From Cladophialophora immunda (taxonomy: Eukaryota > Ascomycota > Eurotiomycetes > Chaetothyriales > Herpotrichiellaceae), in contig NW_015622545.1 in NCBI RefSeq assembly GCF_000835495.1, positions 2,434,777 through 2,498,776 on the forward strand: 64,000 bases of DNA, read 5' to 3'. Position 1 is the first letter of the stretch; each line of letters opens with the position of its first letter. Positions 1 to 9,795 of this stretch are shown here, piece by piece. Position numbers and translations under genes: made by a program. The notes beneath the pieces were generated by a model. The model was not told the DNA's origin, did no database searches, and saw nothing but the letters and a program-made list of their open reading frames with translations.

Positions 1-814
1 ACGAGGTAATCAAATCTAATCAGGCACCACAGTCATCGACAACCATCTGTTTGCGAAGTGCGGCAAATGAGAAGACATGACCGATACAGCAGAGCTGAAC
101 ATCATTTCGAATCGAACTCATCAATCATGAGTATAGCAACCAGACGATATCAGATTTCGCCTTGGGCCCTGCGTTTGTTGCCTTACGGATACACTGCCAC
201 ATAGATGACACGAAAGACATTTTATGCCCGGAGACATGTCCCTGACCGTGGTTCAGAGGTTGAAGAGCTTACAGGGTGTATGATTGGCTTTGAAACCAGC
301 TGCCCAACAAATCAGACCTTGTTGCGAGGCAGGAATGGAACTTTTGAAGGATGACTTGGTTTCATGGTACTGTTTTCCTACCGCTACTTAGATCGTTGAC
401 GGGTTTCGAAGTCGGCAGCATCAAGAATGCACACCGCATCACCCAATTGTGTTGAGCTATGCTATTTTGGAAAGCTTTGGCTCACAAGATCCATCATTGC
501 ATCTAGCGCCGGTGAAGAACTTTTGCTGGCATCCTCCTGAGGGCAATTCGAATGGTTCAACAACTCCGAAAAGGCTATTATAGACGAGCCGTTTAATACT
601 ATTAAAGATTACTATGAGCGCCTCGTTAGATATTCGCTATCTTAAGGCTTTAACGTTATTGAAGGCTCTAGTAGAATGAAGTAGTTTCCTAGTAGTAACT
701 TCCTCTATACTGTACTTCTCCAGAAATGTCCCTGTACTGATGGACAGGTCAGAATAGAGGCTCGTAGACAAATAGTACATGGATAGTCCCCAATGACAGA
801 TGGAATTTCACACG
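1..814. other. Gene-free left edge, partly AT-rich
   Basis: I see no convincing coding frame here. The stretch at about 580-770 is rich in TA steps and poor in open frames, like old repeat DNA altered by repeat-induced mutation, but no terminal repeats or transposase remnant could be read. The right part is the 3' flank of the GTPase gene that ends at 815. Confidence 0.4.
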
Positions 815-2099
815 TTACATGAGCGCACATCCCTGCGCCTGTCTGATTCTTGCCTTGATCAGCTTCAGCTGCTTCTTCTTCTTCTCATTCTCGTCCCTGA
901 GATGCTCATTTTGGTCCTTTTCCGCCTGTAACTGGGCCACCATCTCATCGTGTCGTTGGGCCTCTTCTTGCAACTCCTTCGAGCGCTCCAGCTGGAGTTG
1001 ATCACGATCGACTTTCATTAGCTCCCAGTCATCTTCCACGCTCTTGATTTTGTTCTTCCATTTCTCCACCTCCTCCTTGAGAATGCGGACTTCTGTTTCC
1101 CTCTTTTGGTGGGTCAATCTATTATCCCGCTTGACGTCTGCAATTTCCCTCTGAAGGTCATTGATCTCGAATTCATAGATCTCCTTTTTATTTTCCAACT
1201 TCTCTTCTAATGCGATGCCGGCCGCAGTCTTATCAAGCGTTATGCCCTCCTCCATCTCTTTCTGGATTGTTAAGTCGATGCCGTCCCGGGGCCGATTTTC
1301 CAAAAGGTGGCGCACGATTCTCAGCGCCGACCGCTCTTCACTGTCATGGATGAAGTCGGTTGCCCCGTGAAGGATCATAGGCTTCCAGAATACCTCGTCC
1401 TCAAGAAGCTCCTTGTGGCGAGCGTGCTGCTTTTCTCTGTCTGCCTCTCCACTTCCCCAGTGTGTTGTCGCAAGAGCAACCGAAGACATGGAATCATCAC
1501 CGCACATTTTTTTGAACATGCGGAGGTTGTTCTTGACAGTTCCTGTTACACGCGTGTTATTGATCGCGTGTAAGTATACTATGCCTGTTAGCTTAATCCC
1601 ACCCTGGCGTGCCTTGTTGAGCCAGTTCGCTATCTCGCGCAGGATGGCAGAGTCAGGTCGAGTGGTGTCGTCAAATCCAGGAGTGTCGACGAAGATAACT
1701 CGACGGCCGTCAATTTTGTTAGATGCCGGGTGCGCCTCTACCATGGCAGTCACTGCACGCCCATTTCGCTCTGTTAGCACTTCTAGAATCACGGCGTTGC
1801 CCACAACTGCTGGGAAAACTTGCCCGATTTTAGACCATCTCCCACTGTGGCTGTATCGCAGAAGTGTCGGATGAACGTGCTTTTCCCCGAACCAGTCATT
1901 CCCATAACGGCAATGAAAGCATCATTGTGGTGGACATCTGGTAGTCTTTAGAGCGGTGAGTAATTTGATCTCCATCGGGATGCGCATATCTCGTCCAAAC
2001 ATACTGGAAGAGGGAAGGTGCAGAGTCACGCATCTCCATACCAGGCTCACACGACTCGTACGGCGGCGGACTGTCTTTGTGGTCCGTTTCTTCTGGCAC
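815..2099 (-). CDS. P-loop GTPase with coiled-coil tail and CaaX box
   Basis: Three exons on the minus strand, 2099..2005, 1945..1824 and 1752..815, give 384 aa. Exon 1 encodes a Pro-rich leader (SPPPYE). Exon 2 carries the Walker A loop GMTGSGKST. Exon 3 carries the G3/Walker B motif DTPGFDDT and then a long Glu/Lys-rich coiled coil over roughly the last 150 residues. Intron 1 (59 nt) starts GTATGT. Intron 2 (71 nt) is a GC-AG intron starting GCAAGT, with a GCTAAC branch site; without it the frame looks broken between the P-loop and G3. The protein ends Cys-Ala-Leu-Met, a farnesylation-type CaaX box preceded by Gly, so it is probably membrane-anchored. It resembles the AIG1/dynamin-like small G-domain proteins that are abundant in fungi; partner and role are unknown. 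It is transcribed away from a paralogue at 3025. Confidence 0.8.
1753..1823 (-). other. GC-AG intron
   Basis: The 5' splice site reads GCAAGT, the usual consensus for the rare GC-AG class. A GCTAAC branch site lies about 20 nt before the acceptor TGCAG. Removing these 71 nt joins the P-loop exon to the DTPGFDDT exon in frame and restores a Ser-x-Thr segment at the same place as in the paralogue at 3025-4700. Confidence 0.7.
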
Positions 2100-3024
2100 T
2101 GTAGAATGGGTAACAAGGATTCATGGATTTCGAGACGAAACGACTGCTGGTGGGATTGATGTGACGAGCCTCATTAATTCGAGAGGAGCAGCCTTCAGCA
2201 TTAATATCTCTGGGTGTATCTAGAGTCGTCGACGTCCCATTTCCCCCTCCGCAGCCTACAAGGCAGCATCGGGAGCAGGCGGATTTGCTTGGCCGAGACG
2301 TGGGTTTCAGCCGCATTCCGAATATTGTCCAATGAAACCAAAGCAAGTCTTGCAGCACACCATTCCCTTGACATATCCGACGATGGCTTATCTCGCCAAT
2401 TAAAAGGGACTCAAAAGCTGTGGGAGGGTGGAATGTGTCCCGCATTCGCTTCTCGTGATTTTTCGTGGGCAGCATGTTCCACCGGTCACAAAACCCCGGC
2501 CATTTATGACACGTAATCACCACACAGCCCACCGCCCTGCAGTCTTCCCAATAAGAACCCATCGTCGCATGTTGTGTAACGTCGTCTGCCTTCCTTTGAA
2601 CCAATGACGCCATGCCTCGTGGCATGGCTGTCGTTGACATTCGCCGTGGTACCTACAGGGTTGGATGATTGACGGCCTCGGGCAAAACCGCCCCTTGAAG
2701 CGCCCGAGTGGTCATGCTGAAGTGGGAAGCGACGCCAGTTCTTCGTCTGTGAAAACGTCTTGCCAGCCGGGCGCTTGACTTGAGTGGACAGTATATTAAC
2801 GATTTGTCCAATCAATATCTAAAAAGCCATCTTGGGGCTGGAGTGAGGCAAGCATGAACAAAAATGAGTAAAATGCATTGGTGGCAGCCATACGAAAAAC
2901 AATTCCACAATATTTATCACGTGATTTCCGCCAAGCACATCCAGAATATTTTGGACACGCCAACGCATTCCACTCCTGTTCCTTTGATCGAAATACTGGT
3001 AAATAGTCACACATCAAGTCTACG
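2100..3024. promoter_or_regulatory. Divergent intergenic region between two GTPases
   Basis: About 0.9 kb separates the two divergent start codons. A 197-codon open frame on the minus strand (2047-2640) overlaps the GTPase start and has no recognisable domain. I identified no specific binding site. Confidence 0.35.
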
Positions 3025-4700
3025 ATGAGACCGCATGGCCACCGACTATCCCCATCTAACGGCCGTAATGGTGCGTTTCAGCGGCGGTCTATTCACCTAG
3101 ACGACGAGCAACAGTCCGACAGGCCGCCTCAGCTGAGACGAGCTATGACATTTGAAGACTCCCTACTCCCGAATTCGCAGCATCGACTGGCCTCTTCCTC
3201 TGCACCACCTTCTCGACGCGAAAGCATGACGGAAGCGATGAGAACCGCTATGGCTCCAATCAGAAGGGTAGATGGCGGACGCGGCTTGCCATCATTGTAG
3301 GCAGCGTTCCGCGCACCGGGCGTACATTTGGATACCAGTTCTAACATTATCTCCAAGGGCCAACAGTATGGTCATCGCTCTTATGGGCGTTACTGGGTCG
3401 GGAAAGAGCTCATTTATCTCCCTTCTCGCTGACCAGGATGTGGAGATTTCGCACAGCTTACATTCCAGTAATGCCCCTGCCTCAAGGGCGATCCAGAGCT
3501 AACATACCGGCAGACACCGTGAGCATCAAAGTATACAGTTTCAACGACCAGCGCGGCAGAACAGTGTACCTGGTTGATACGCCGGGGTTTGATGACACGA
3601 CCCGCTCCGATGCCGAGGTTTTGAAGGACATCTCTTATCTCTTAGCCACCATGTTCGCCGCCGACATTCGGCTGGCCGGACTCATTTATCTACATCGAAT
3701 ATCTGATGCCAGGATGCCCGGCTCTGCGGTGAAGAATCTACGCATGTTCCAGGCTTTGTGCGGTGAGTCAAATTACAGGCATGTAGTCCTCGCAACAACA
3801 ATGTGGGCGGAAACAGAAGGGAGCGATGCACGAAGCGTTCAGAATCAACGGCTGCAGGAGCTGCAAAAAACTTACTGGGCCGACATGATTCAGTCCGGGA
3901 GCAAGGTCATGAAACATAACGGCCACGAGTTGTCGGCTCTAGAAATCGTCCGCACCCTGACGGCTCGCGCGGAGTCGCCCATCACCCTTGCCATCCAGCA
4001 CCAATTGGTTGATGAGGGTCAAACCCTGGATGAGACTGATGCTGGCAAAATTGTTTTCGAAGAAGTCATCGCAGCGAAGCGCAAGTTTGAGCTCGAACTT
4101 GACGAGCTGCAAGAGAGCTTGGAGGAGGCAGAGCAAGATGGTGATCAAGAAAGTATCGAGAACCTCAGGACCGAACGTGCGGCGATCGAGACCAAGGCCA
4201 GACGGCGCGCGAGAGACGGTGTTAGTCTCGGAGTCGACATCCGGCAGCTAGCCCGGGAGCAGCATCCACTGTATCACGACCTGATCTCCACCCTCCAGCA
4301 AGAAGATCATGACAGTGTTCAGACGGCTGGCTTTGTGTACGAGCCCGACTCTAGAGTGCGGGATCTGGAGCTGAGGCTCGAGAAGGAGCAGCAGAGGCGC
4401 AGGGAGAAGGAACAAGAAAACGTGGCGCTCAAAAGACAGCTCCAACAGCGTCATCGCGAACCCGCGGCGGAAACCAGCCGGAAAGGACCATCCAAGGCAC
4501 CGCGCTTCGGCGTCGAACGGAAAATCAAGACCGAAGACAAGTCAGGCTGGAGGAGCATCATGCAGTTCTTGAAAATGGTCGGGTCGTACCCGCCATCCGA
4601 AAATGAGAGGTTCTACGTGACGCAAAGCAGTCGCTCGTCGTTGTCGACGCCCTGGTCCAAATTGAGCATGGGCGGTCAACCCAGGGGCCCGGTCAAATGA
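3025..4700 (+). CDS. P-loop GTPase with coiled-coil tail (paralogue)
   Basis: Exons 3025..3296, 3367..3467 and 3514..4700 give 519 aa. Intron 1 is 70 nt; an alternative acceptor at 3357 also keeps frame and adds three residues. Intron 2 is only 46 nt, GTAATG to CAG with GCTAAC. The first exon is an Arg/Ser-rich leader of about 90 residues with no domain. Exon 2 carries MGVTGSGKSSF (Walker A), and exon 3 carries DTPGFDDTTR (G3) followed by a charged helical region and a C-terminal coiled coil. The domain order matches the gene at 815-2099, and the two are transcribed divergently, so they look like diverged duplicates. This copy lacks a CaaX box, ending instead in a basic Ser-rich tail. Biological role is not known from sequence. 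Confidence 0.78.
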
Positions 4701-4863
4701 GGCCTCTGTTTTTTTCCTCATGGAGCCAAGGGAGTCAACTACCCGGGGAAATAGATGCTGCCGTCTTTCACGATACCAACGCCAACACGACCGACCAACC
4801 CAGAACGAAGGAACCACTGGACGCGGGGGACCGCAAGGGAATCCAAGAAAGAGTACTAGTTAT

Positions 4864-4889
4864 TTATTATTATTATTATTATTATTATT
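4864..4889. repeat. TTA trinucleotide microsatellite
   Basis: About nine consecutive TTA units lie about 160 bp downstream of the GTPase stop codon, probably in or just after its 3' UTR. Confidence 0.85.
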
Positions 4890-5005
4890 TTGTTTTCGGT
4901 AGCTTGACGCTCAGTGCATTACAATTCCAACGATATATTTTCTCCTGCCCGTCCGCCTGCATACGGTGGTCCCAAGTAACGTACCGCACACCAGCTAGCA
5001 GCGTT

Positions 5006-5055
5006 GTTCGGACTATCGTCCTTTAACGCTAGTCCTTGAGGACCATAGTCCTAAC
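5006..5055. repeat. Imperfect 16-bp inverted repeat
   Basis: The left arm, 5006-5021, contains GGACTATCGTCC. The right arm, 5040-5055, reads GGACTATGGTCC in reverse complement. The arms differ at two of 16 positions and are separated by 18 nt. It may be a transposon-end remnant. Confidence 0.5.
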
Positions 5056-5388
5056 GTAAGCAGTTCTTAGCCTTCTTAGTACGCACATAATATAGATCGC
5101 TATGGTAGGAGATAATTCTTCTAGTCAATTATATAATTATAGAAATATCAGACACTATACGGCCTAGTTGTTACGAGTCGCCTTACGACACGCGAGGTGT
5201 CCGAAGGTAAACCCGAAGTGGTTTACTTGGTGATATAGTAGTGGGGCCAATGTAGCTGAGACTGGAAACCAAGAGTATAGTATGTAGACCTATACGTAAT
5301 AATAGATAATCGAGAGGAACTCGATTTCGGGGTGAACTAAATTGACTACAAAGGGAACCGTGGTTTTTCTTTATCCTATATAGTTGTT

Positions 5389-5650
5389 GGGTGCTCAGTG
5401 TGCTCAGTCCTACTCAGTACTGATCACGCTGAGCTGCACTAAGTAACGCTGACCAGAACTGAGCATTACTTGGTCGTGCTCGGTGGTGCTCAGTCACGTG
5501 TGCCCTAAGTACACTGATCATAGCTGAGTGCCTCTTGCCACGTGTCCCGGTTCTTCTGTCTTGGCCCTTGTGGCTGGCTCGGCCTAGTTGCTCCTGCTCC
5601 TTTCTGCTCCTGGCCCTCTTCCTGGCTGCAGGTCCTGTTCGTACAAGGCA
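5389..5650. repeat. CTCAG/CTGAG-rich repeat, possible solo LTR
   Basis: The first about 150 bp carry roughly ten copies of CTCAG, CTGAG or one-base variants, interspersed with TGATCA and ACGTG. A pyrimidine-rich tract follows. The left end begins TGTTGGG, as an LTR might, but I found no matching CA end with a clear target duplication. Identity is therefore open. Confidence 0.35.
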
Positions 5651-5894
5651 TTCCTAATCAGCCTGTGCGTGACAAAAGAGGAAAGTGATTCCGACGAACC
5701 CCTCTAAATGCGGATGATGCTAGATTATCGTGGCAACTTTTTCCCAGTGGTCGCTCAGACAACATAGGTATCCCAATGAACGCATGAATCATCACTGAAC
5801 AAAGACTCAGCTCGAGCACAGCCAAGAACAGTGGTTGTCGCTCGCAGTTCGTGGGTTGATGAGCATCCACCAAAACCAGGGCCGGCCTCCATAA

Positions 5895-8227
5895 GTGCGG
5901 GGTCGTCACAGCATGAAAGGAGGTAGCAACAAGAAGGGCACCCGCAGTCACACGTTCGGCGGGTGTAAAACTTGTCGCAGACGTCACGTAAAGTGTGACA
6001 AGGTTCGACCTACCTGTCTCACTTGCAGAGCGGTTGGCGCAGTTTGTGGAGGCTTCAGCCAGGAACTGAAATGGGTTGAAAACCCGAGCGGATCCGGTGG
6101 CGGCGAGGCCAGTGCCCACCCAGAAGGGCATTCAGTGAGGCGGTATCTATATACAGGTGATTCCCTAGCGGATGAGATTAATCTGAGCCAAGCTGACAAT
6201 GTGCCATCAGAAGCGAGCCGGGAGTCGATGAGCAAGGCTTTGCGTTCGGGCTTCGCACAAAAGCCTGTTGACGAATCTCTCTCAGAGCTCGACGCCAGGT
6301 GTCGAGATGGAGCCCCAGGCTCTGCTAATGATCTCGCGGTGGGCCCTTTTGGGGCCTTCAGCCTCAATCCTCCACCTCAAACGAACATCCCTCGCAGCGA
6401 TTCACCTCGGCCAATAGTTGAACAACAAACCATTGATTCCTTCCAGGGAGAGAATGCCTTGCCGTCTGTTGAGTCTGTCGGCAGCTTGAGTGATATGCAC
6501 GACTTCCTGGACTGGCCTGATCTTTTTGACCTGGAGCTGGCAAGCTATGACATATTTCCGCAGACGTTTGATGGTGAAGCTCAGGAGATTTTTCCTGGCC
6601 AGGTTTCTCCCGTCCCACAGATCAACAAGTATGATGATGTCGAACTTGAAAGACGTAACAACCATCATGGCATCATCCCTACGTCCTTGGTTTCCAGAGA
6701 CAGGGAGACAAGGGTGACACTCGCCGAGGTGGACCCTGCGGAAGCGCAACTACTTCTCACTCACTTTAAGGACCACGTCATTTCTCAGTTGAGGATCATG
6801 CCTATCGAGAAGAAGTCGCCGTGGGAGGCCAACAATCTGAATTCTGCAATCATGACCTTGGCAAGGCTGACTTATATGACTTCGCAACCGATAACTCACG
6901 CCGCGCTGGTCAATCTGCAAGCGCTCCTGGCTCTGTCGGCAAAGAATCTGGCAGCTCAGGATGCGCAGCATGATGAATCTTCTTCAGTATATTGGCAAGA
7001 CTTCGCAACCAGCATTGTTAACAAGGCAAAGGAAAACTTGCAATGCTCCTTACGCAACGAAACCAGAGGCACGGGCGCCGCCAAGTACAAAGACCAACTC
7101 ATGGCAATTCTCACTATGCTGACATATGCCGTAAGTCCCCAAACACTATCAGCACGTTGTTGCTAACTTTCCAATCGACACTGCATGATAAACAACAAGA
7201 GGCTCGTGCATACATGATCGATGCTGAACGGTTACTTCGGGTTCGAGGACTGGCGAAAAGAACCATTTCACGAAAGGCAAGGGAGCTACATCATGTCTAT
7301 ACATGGACGAGGATAGTAGAAGAGAGTACTTTTGTCTTGCGTAATTATGAAGCAACCAGGACAGATGCGGTCGTTGGAGGTTTAAATCAATCGAGAAACT
7401 TACAAATGAGCCAGCCTCAGACGGGGCCCAATCCTCGCTTGGACGACTTCCTTCGACTCAACACACCAGCCTCTGACAGCGAGATTGAAGCTGGAGCACA
7501 AAAGGACAATGAAACTGGACAGCGTGATATCCACCTTGAAGACAGCCGAGAATTTCTCCGGAGCATGTATACTGAGCTCTACGGGATTTCGGAGACTTGG
7601 CTAAGCCTCGTGTCACAAACGACGAGATTAGCGAATGTCATTGACAGTTTGGAAGCCGACAAGAACCGACCCGATATCACATATATGGAAGCCATTGAAC
7701 GACGAAAGCAGCGACTGGAAAACATGGTCTGCTCATTTGCGGCGATGGACCGTCAAGATGTCATCCACCAAGCGCCTTCTACCGCACAAAGACCAAGTAT
7801 TGAGACTGCCCGCGACTCAATGGTGCGTGCGTTGAACTCTGCTCTTGTGATATTCTTCTACCGGAGAATCAGGAGGGTCAACCCGTGGATTTTACAAGAA
7901 CATGTCAAGAGCGTCATACGGGCTTTGAAAAACTACGAGACTTCGTGCAGGGACGCTAACATCCAGGGAACCGGCTCTCCCTGGCCTGCATTCATGGCCG
8001 GGTGTGAAGCGCTGCAACCGTCACAGAGAGAGTACTTCAGGGATTGGTTCGATAGGAGTTTCGCTATAACTGGGTTTGCAAGACTTAAAACAGCGAAAGA
8101 TTGCGTGGAGGAAGTATGGAGGCGTCGCGATCAACCCCTCGCCGCAGATGGCACGAGAAACCGCGATCAAACCCGCACGTGGGAACAGATCTCGAAAGAA
8201 CGGAACTTACATTTCCTGCTATCTTGA
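5895..8227 (+). CDS. Zn2Cys6 transcription factor
   Basis: Exons 5895..7130 and 7202..8227 (intron 71 nt, GTAAGT, TTGCTAAC branch) give 753 aa; an in-frame ATG at 5913 would shorten the start by six residues. The N-terminus holds a binuclear zinc cluster, C-x2-C-x6-C-x6-C-x2-C-x6-C, preceded by a basic segment. The C-terminal half resembles the fungal-specific transcription factor domain 2 (PF11951 type), including the ARAYMIDAERLLRVRGL segment just after the intron. It ends 58 bp from the convergent 3' end of the DapA-like gene. With the oxidase beyond, it may regulate that pair, but this rests on position only. Confidence 0.85.
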
Positions 8228-8285
8228 CCAATACCAACGATGCCAACATCACCGATGGAGATTTCCAGAGACTCGGCACTTTTGC

Positions 8286-9254
8286 TCATGAATTCACAAC
8301 CTTAAGTCCAGCACTTTGCAAAATTTTGCCTAATTCTGCTCGCCGTTCACCAGTAAGCAACTTGAAGGGCTTCCTTAATCCTCCAGTGGGATAACCGAGC
8401 AGCTCCATGGCCGTCTTGACAGCGGACGGGTAGTTATACTCCTCCAAGAACTTGCAGATCGGATAGATCTGCGACCACAACTCTCGACCTGCTTTGAGAT
8501 CACCATTGACGGCCAACGTCTCCCACAGTTGAGCTGAAAGCTCGGGAATGATGTTTGACGCACCCCACACTGCTCCTTTGCAGCCTGCAGCCAGGCTGTA
8601 GAACGTCAAGGTGTCCCACCCATTGAAGGCGGTAATCTGATCGCCCAGGGAAAAGACCAACTCGGTGAATGCAGGTGCGTTGCCTGACGTGTCTTTCAGG
8701 TATCTCACGCCAACTTTGGAGAGCCCGGCAATTTGCGTCGGTGTCAGGGTCAAGCCGGATGCTGAGGGGATATTGTAGTAGACAATATCCAGATTGGAGG
8801 CCTCGTGGATCTCAGACATGAGTTCCTGGAGCTGCTCGTAGTTGACGGGGTCATAAAATGGTGGAACAACCATCAAAGCAGTGGCTCCGGCTTTTGCAGC
8901 ATGTTGGGCCAGCTCAATGCAGTCTTTGGTCGTCGTGGCGCCAATGCCCACCACGACAGGTACTCTTCCAGCAGCATATTCGAGACAGAGCTCAAGATTC
9001 TGTTTTCTTTCATCCATGGTCATGGCTGTGAACTCGCCAGTGGTGCCACCGGGGACCAAGCCATGGCATCCAGTATTCACGATATGGTCAATATGCGATT
9101 TGAGACGATTCTTGTCGATGGCAGTGCCGTCATCCGTAAAGGGAGTGATCAATGCTACGAGGATGCCTGTCAAAGGCTGATTTGCGGAGCCCATTTCTGC
9201 TGATAGCTTCGGGAGAACAGTGTCTGGAGGTTGAAGATCGAGAATTGCGAGCAA
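8286..9254 (-). CDS. DHDPS/NAL-family aldolase or synthase
   Basis: A single exon of 322 aa. An internal ATG at 9194 gives 302 aa and matches usual family length better. It has the (beta/alpha)8-barrel signature of the DapA/NanA family: GGTTGEF near residue 70, a YYNIPS segment with the catalytic Tyr, and LKDTSGN with the Schiff-base Lys. Family members condense or cleave pyruvate with an aldehyde (dihydrodipicolinate synthase, 4-hydroxy-2-oxoglutarate aldolase, 2-keto-3-deoxy sugar acid aldolases). Fungi make lysine by the aminoadipate route, so a catabolic aldolase is likelier than lysine synthesis. It is head-to-head with a 2-hydroxyacid oxidase, which suggests hydroxy/oxo-acid breakdown. 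Substrate cannot be fixed from sequence. Confidence 0.88.
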   Translation of the reverse strand: MLAILDLQPPDTVLPKLSAEMGSANQPLTGILVALITPFTDDGTAIDKNRLKSHIDHIVNTGCHGLVPGGTTGEFTAMTMDERKQNLELCLEYAAGRVPVVVGIGATTTKDCIELAQHAAKAGATALMVVPPFYDPVNYEQLQELMSEIHEASNLDIVYYNIPSASGLTLTPTQIAGLSKVGVRYLKDTSGNAPAFTELVFSLGDQITAFNGWDTLTFYSLAAGCKGAVWGASNIIPELSAQLWETLAVNGDLKAGRELWSQIYPICKFLEEYNYPSAVKTAMELLGYPTGGLRKPFKLLTGERRAELGKILQSAGLKVVNS

Positions 9255-9795
9255 CTCGTGAGCAGAATCTACCTAGGTAGTCAGAAAATAAAATGATGTT
9301 TCCAACTCCGCGCCATATAACACCTCTTTTGATGTTGATGTACGCCTTTCCAATAATCATTGCAAGGAATCACCTTCTCAGCCTGGAAGTTGCTAACTCG
9401 AACAACGAACACGAAGAGGCAAAGTGTCCAGAGGCCCTCATGGTCTCCCCGCGAGCTCTGTAACATGCTGGTTCGGAGGTGTATCTGTGTATTTAGTAAG
9501 ACCCACCCTTTCTTTATCTCCACCCTTCTCCTTTTGTCATTCCTTTCCGGAAGTTAAGTATCGGCTGTCATGAACAGGGCAGGAGATTCCGGCGCTTATC
9601 GCCTTGTACCAAGTCGGACGTCCACATTGGGTTACACAGGCAACAGGCAGGCTTTGATGGATTGGAGCCGCGATCAGACGACGCTCGGGTTCGACGATGT
9701 CTCCCATCACCCAAACCCACGACGTACTTTTGAACCGATGCCATTAACACTTCAGACTCTCTACCTTCCGCCACACGCCGACAAGATACACCAGG
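9255..9795. promoter_or_regulatory. Shared divergent promoter region
   Basis: These 541 bp separate the start of the DapA-like gene (minus) from the 2-hydroxyacid oxidase (plus). The short gap suggests common regulation. I could not identify a specific operator. Confidence 0.4.

Larger units (their letters stand above)
4701..5894. repeat. Gene-free repeat island
   Basis: This 1.2-kb gap holds, in order: a TTA microsatellite (about 4864-4889), a TA-rich stretch with frequent stops in all frames (about 5020-5390), a short inverted repeat (5006-5055), a segment dense in CTCAG/CTGAG motifs (about 5389-5535) and a pyrimidine-rich stretch (about 5535-5640). The composition differs sharply from both neighbours and looks like degraded mobile DNA. 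No transposase or reverse transcriptase frame is visible. Confidence 0.5.

Noticed and set aside
815..2099. Pseudogene call for the first GTPase because of an apparent frameshift near 1825
   Set aside because: A 71-nt GC-AG intron with branch site and acceptor explains the break and restores conserved residues.
2047..2640. 197-codon minus-strand frame upstream of the first GTPase
   Set aside because: It overlaps GTPase exon 1 in another frame, has scattered Cys/Arg composition and no domain; it looks like a chance frame.
8286..9254. Lysine-pathway dihydrodipicolinate synthase
   Set aside because: Fungi make lysine by the alpha-aminoadipate route; family membership alone does not give this role.
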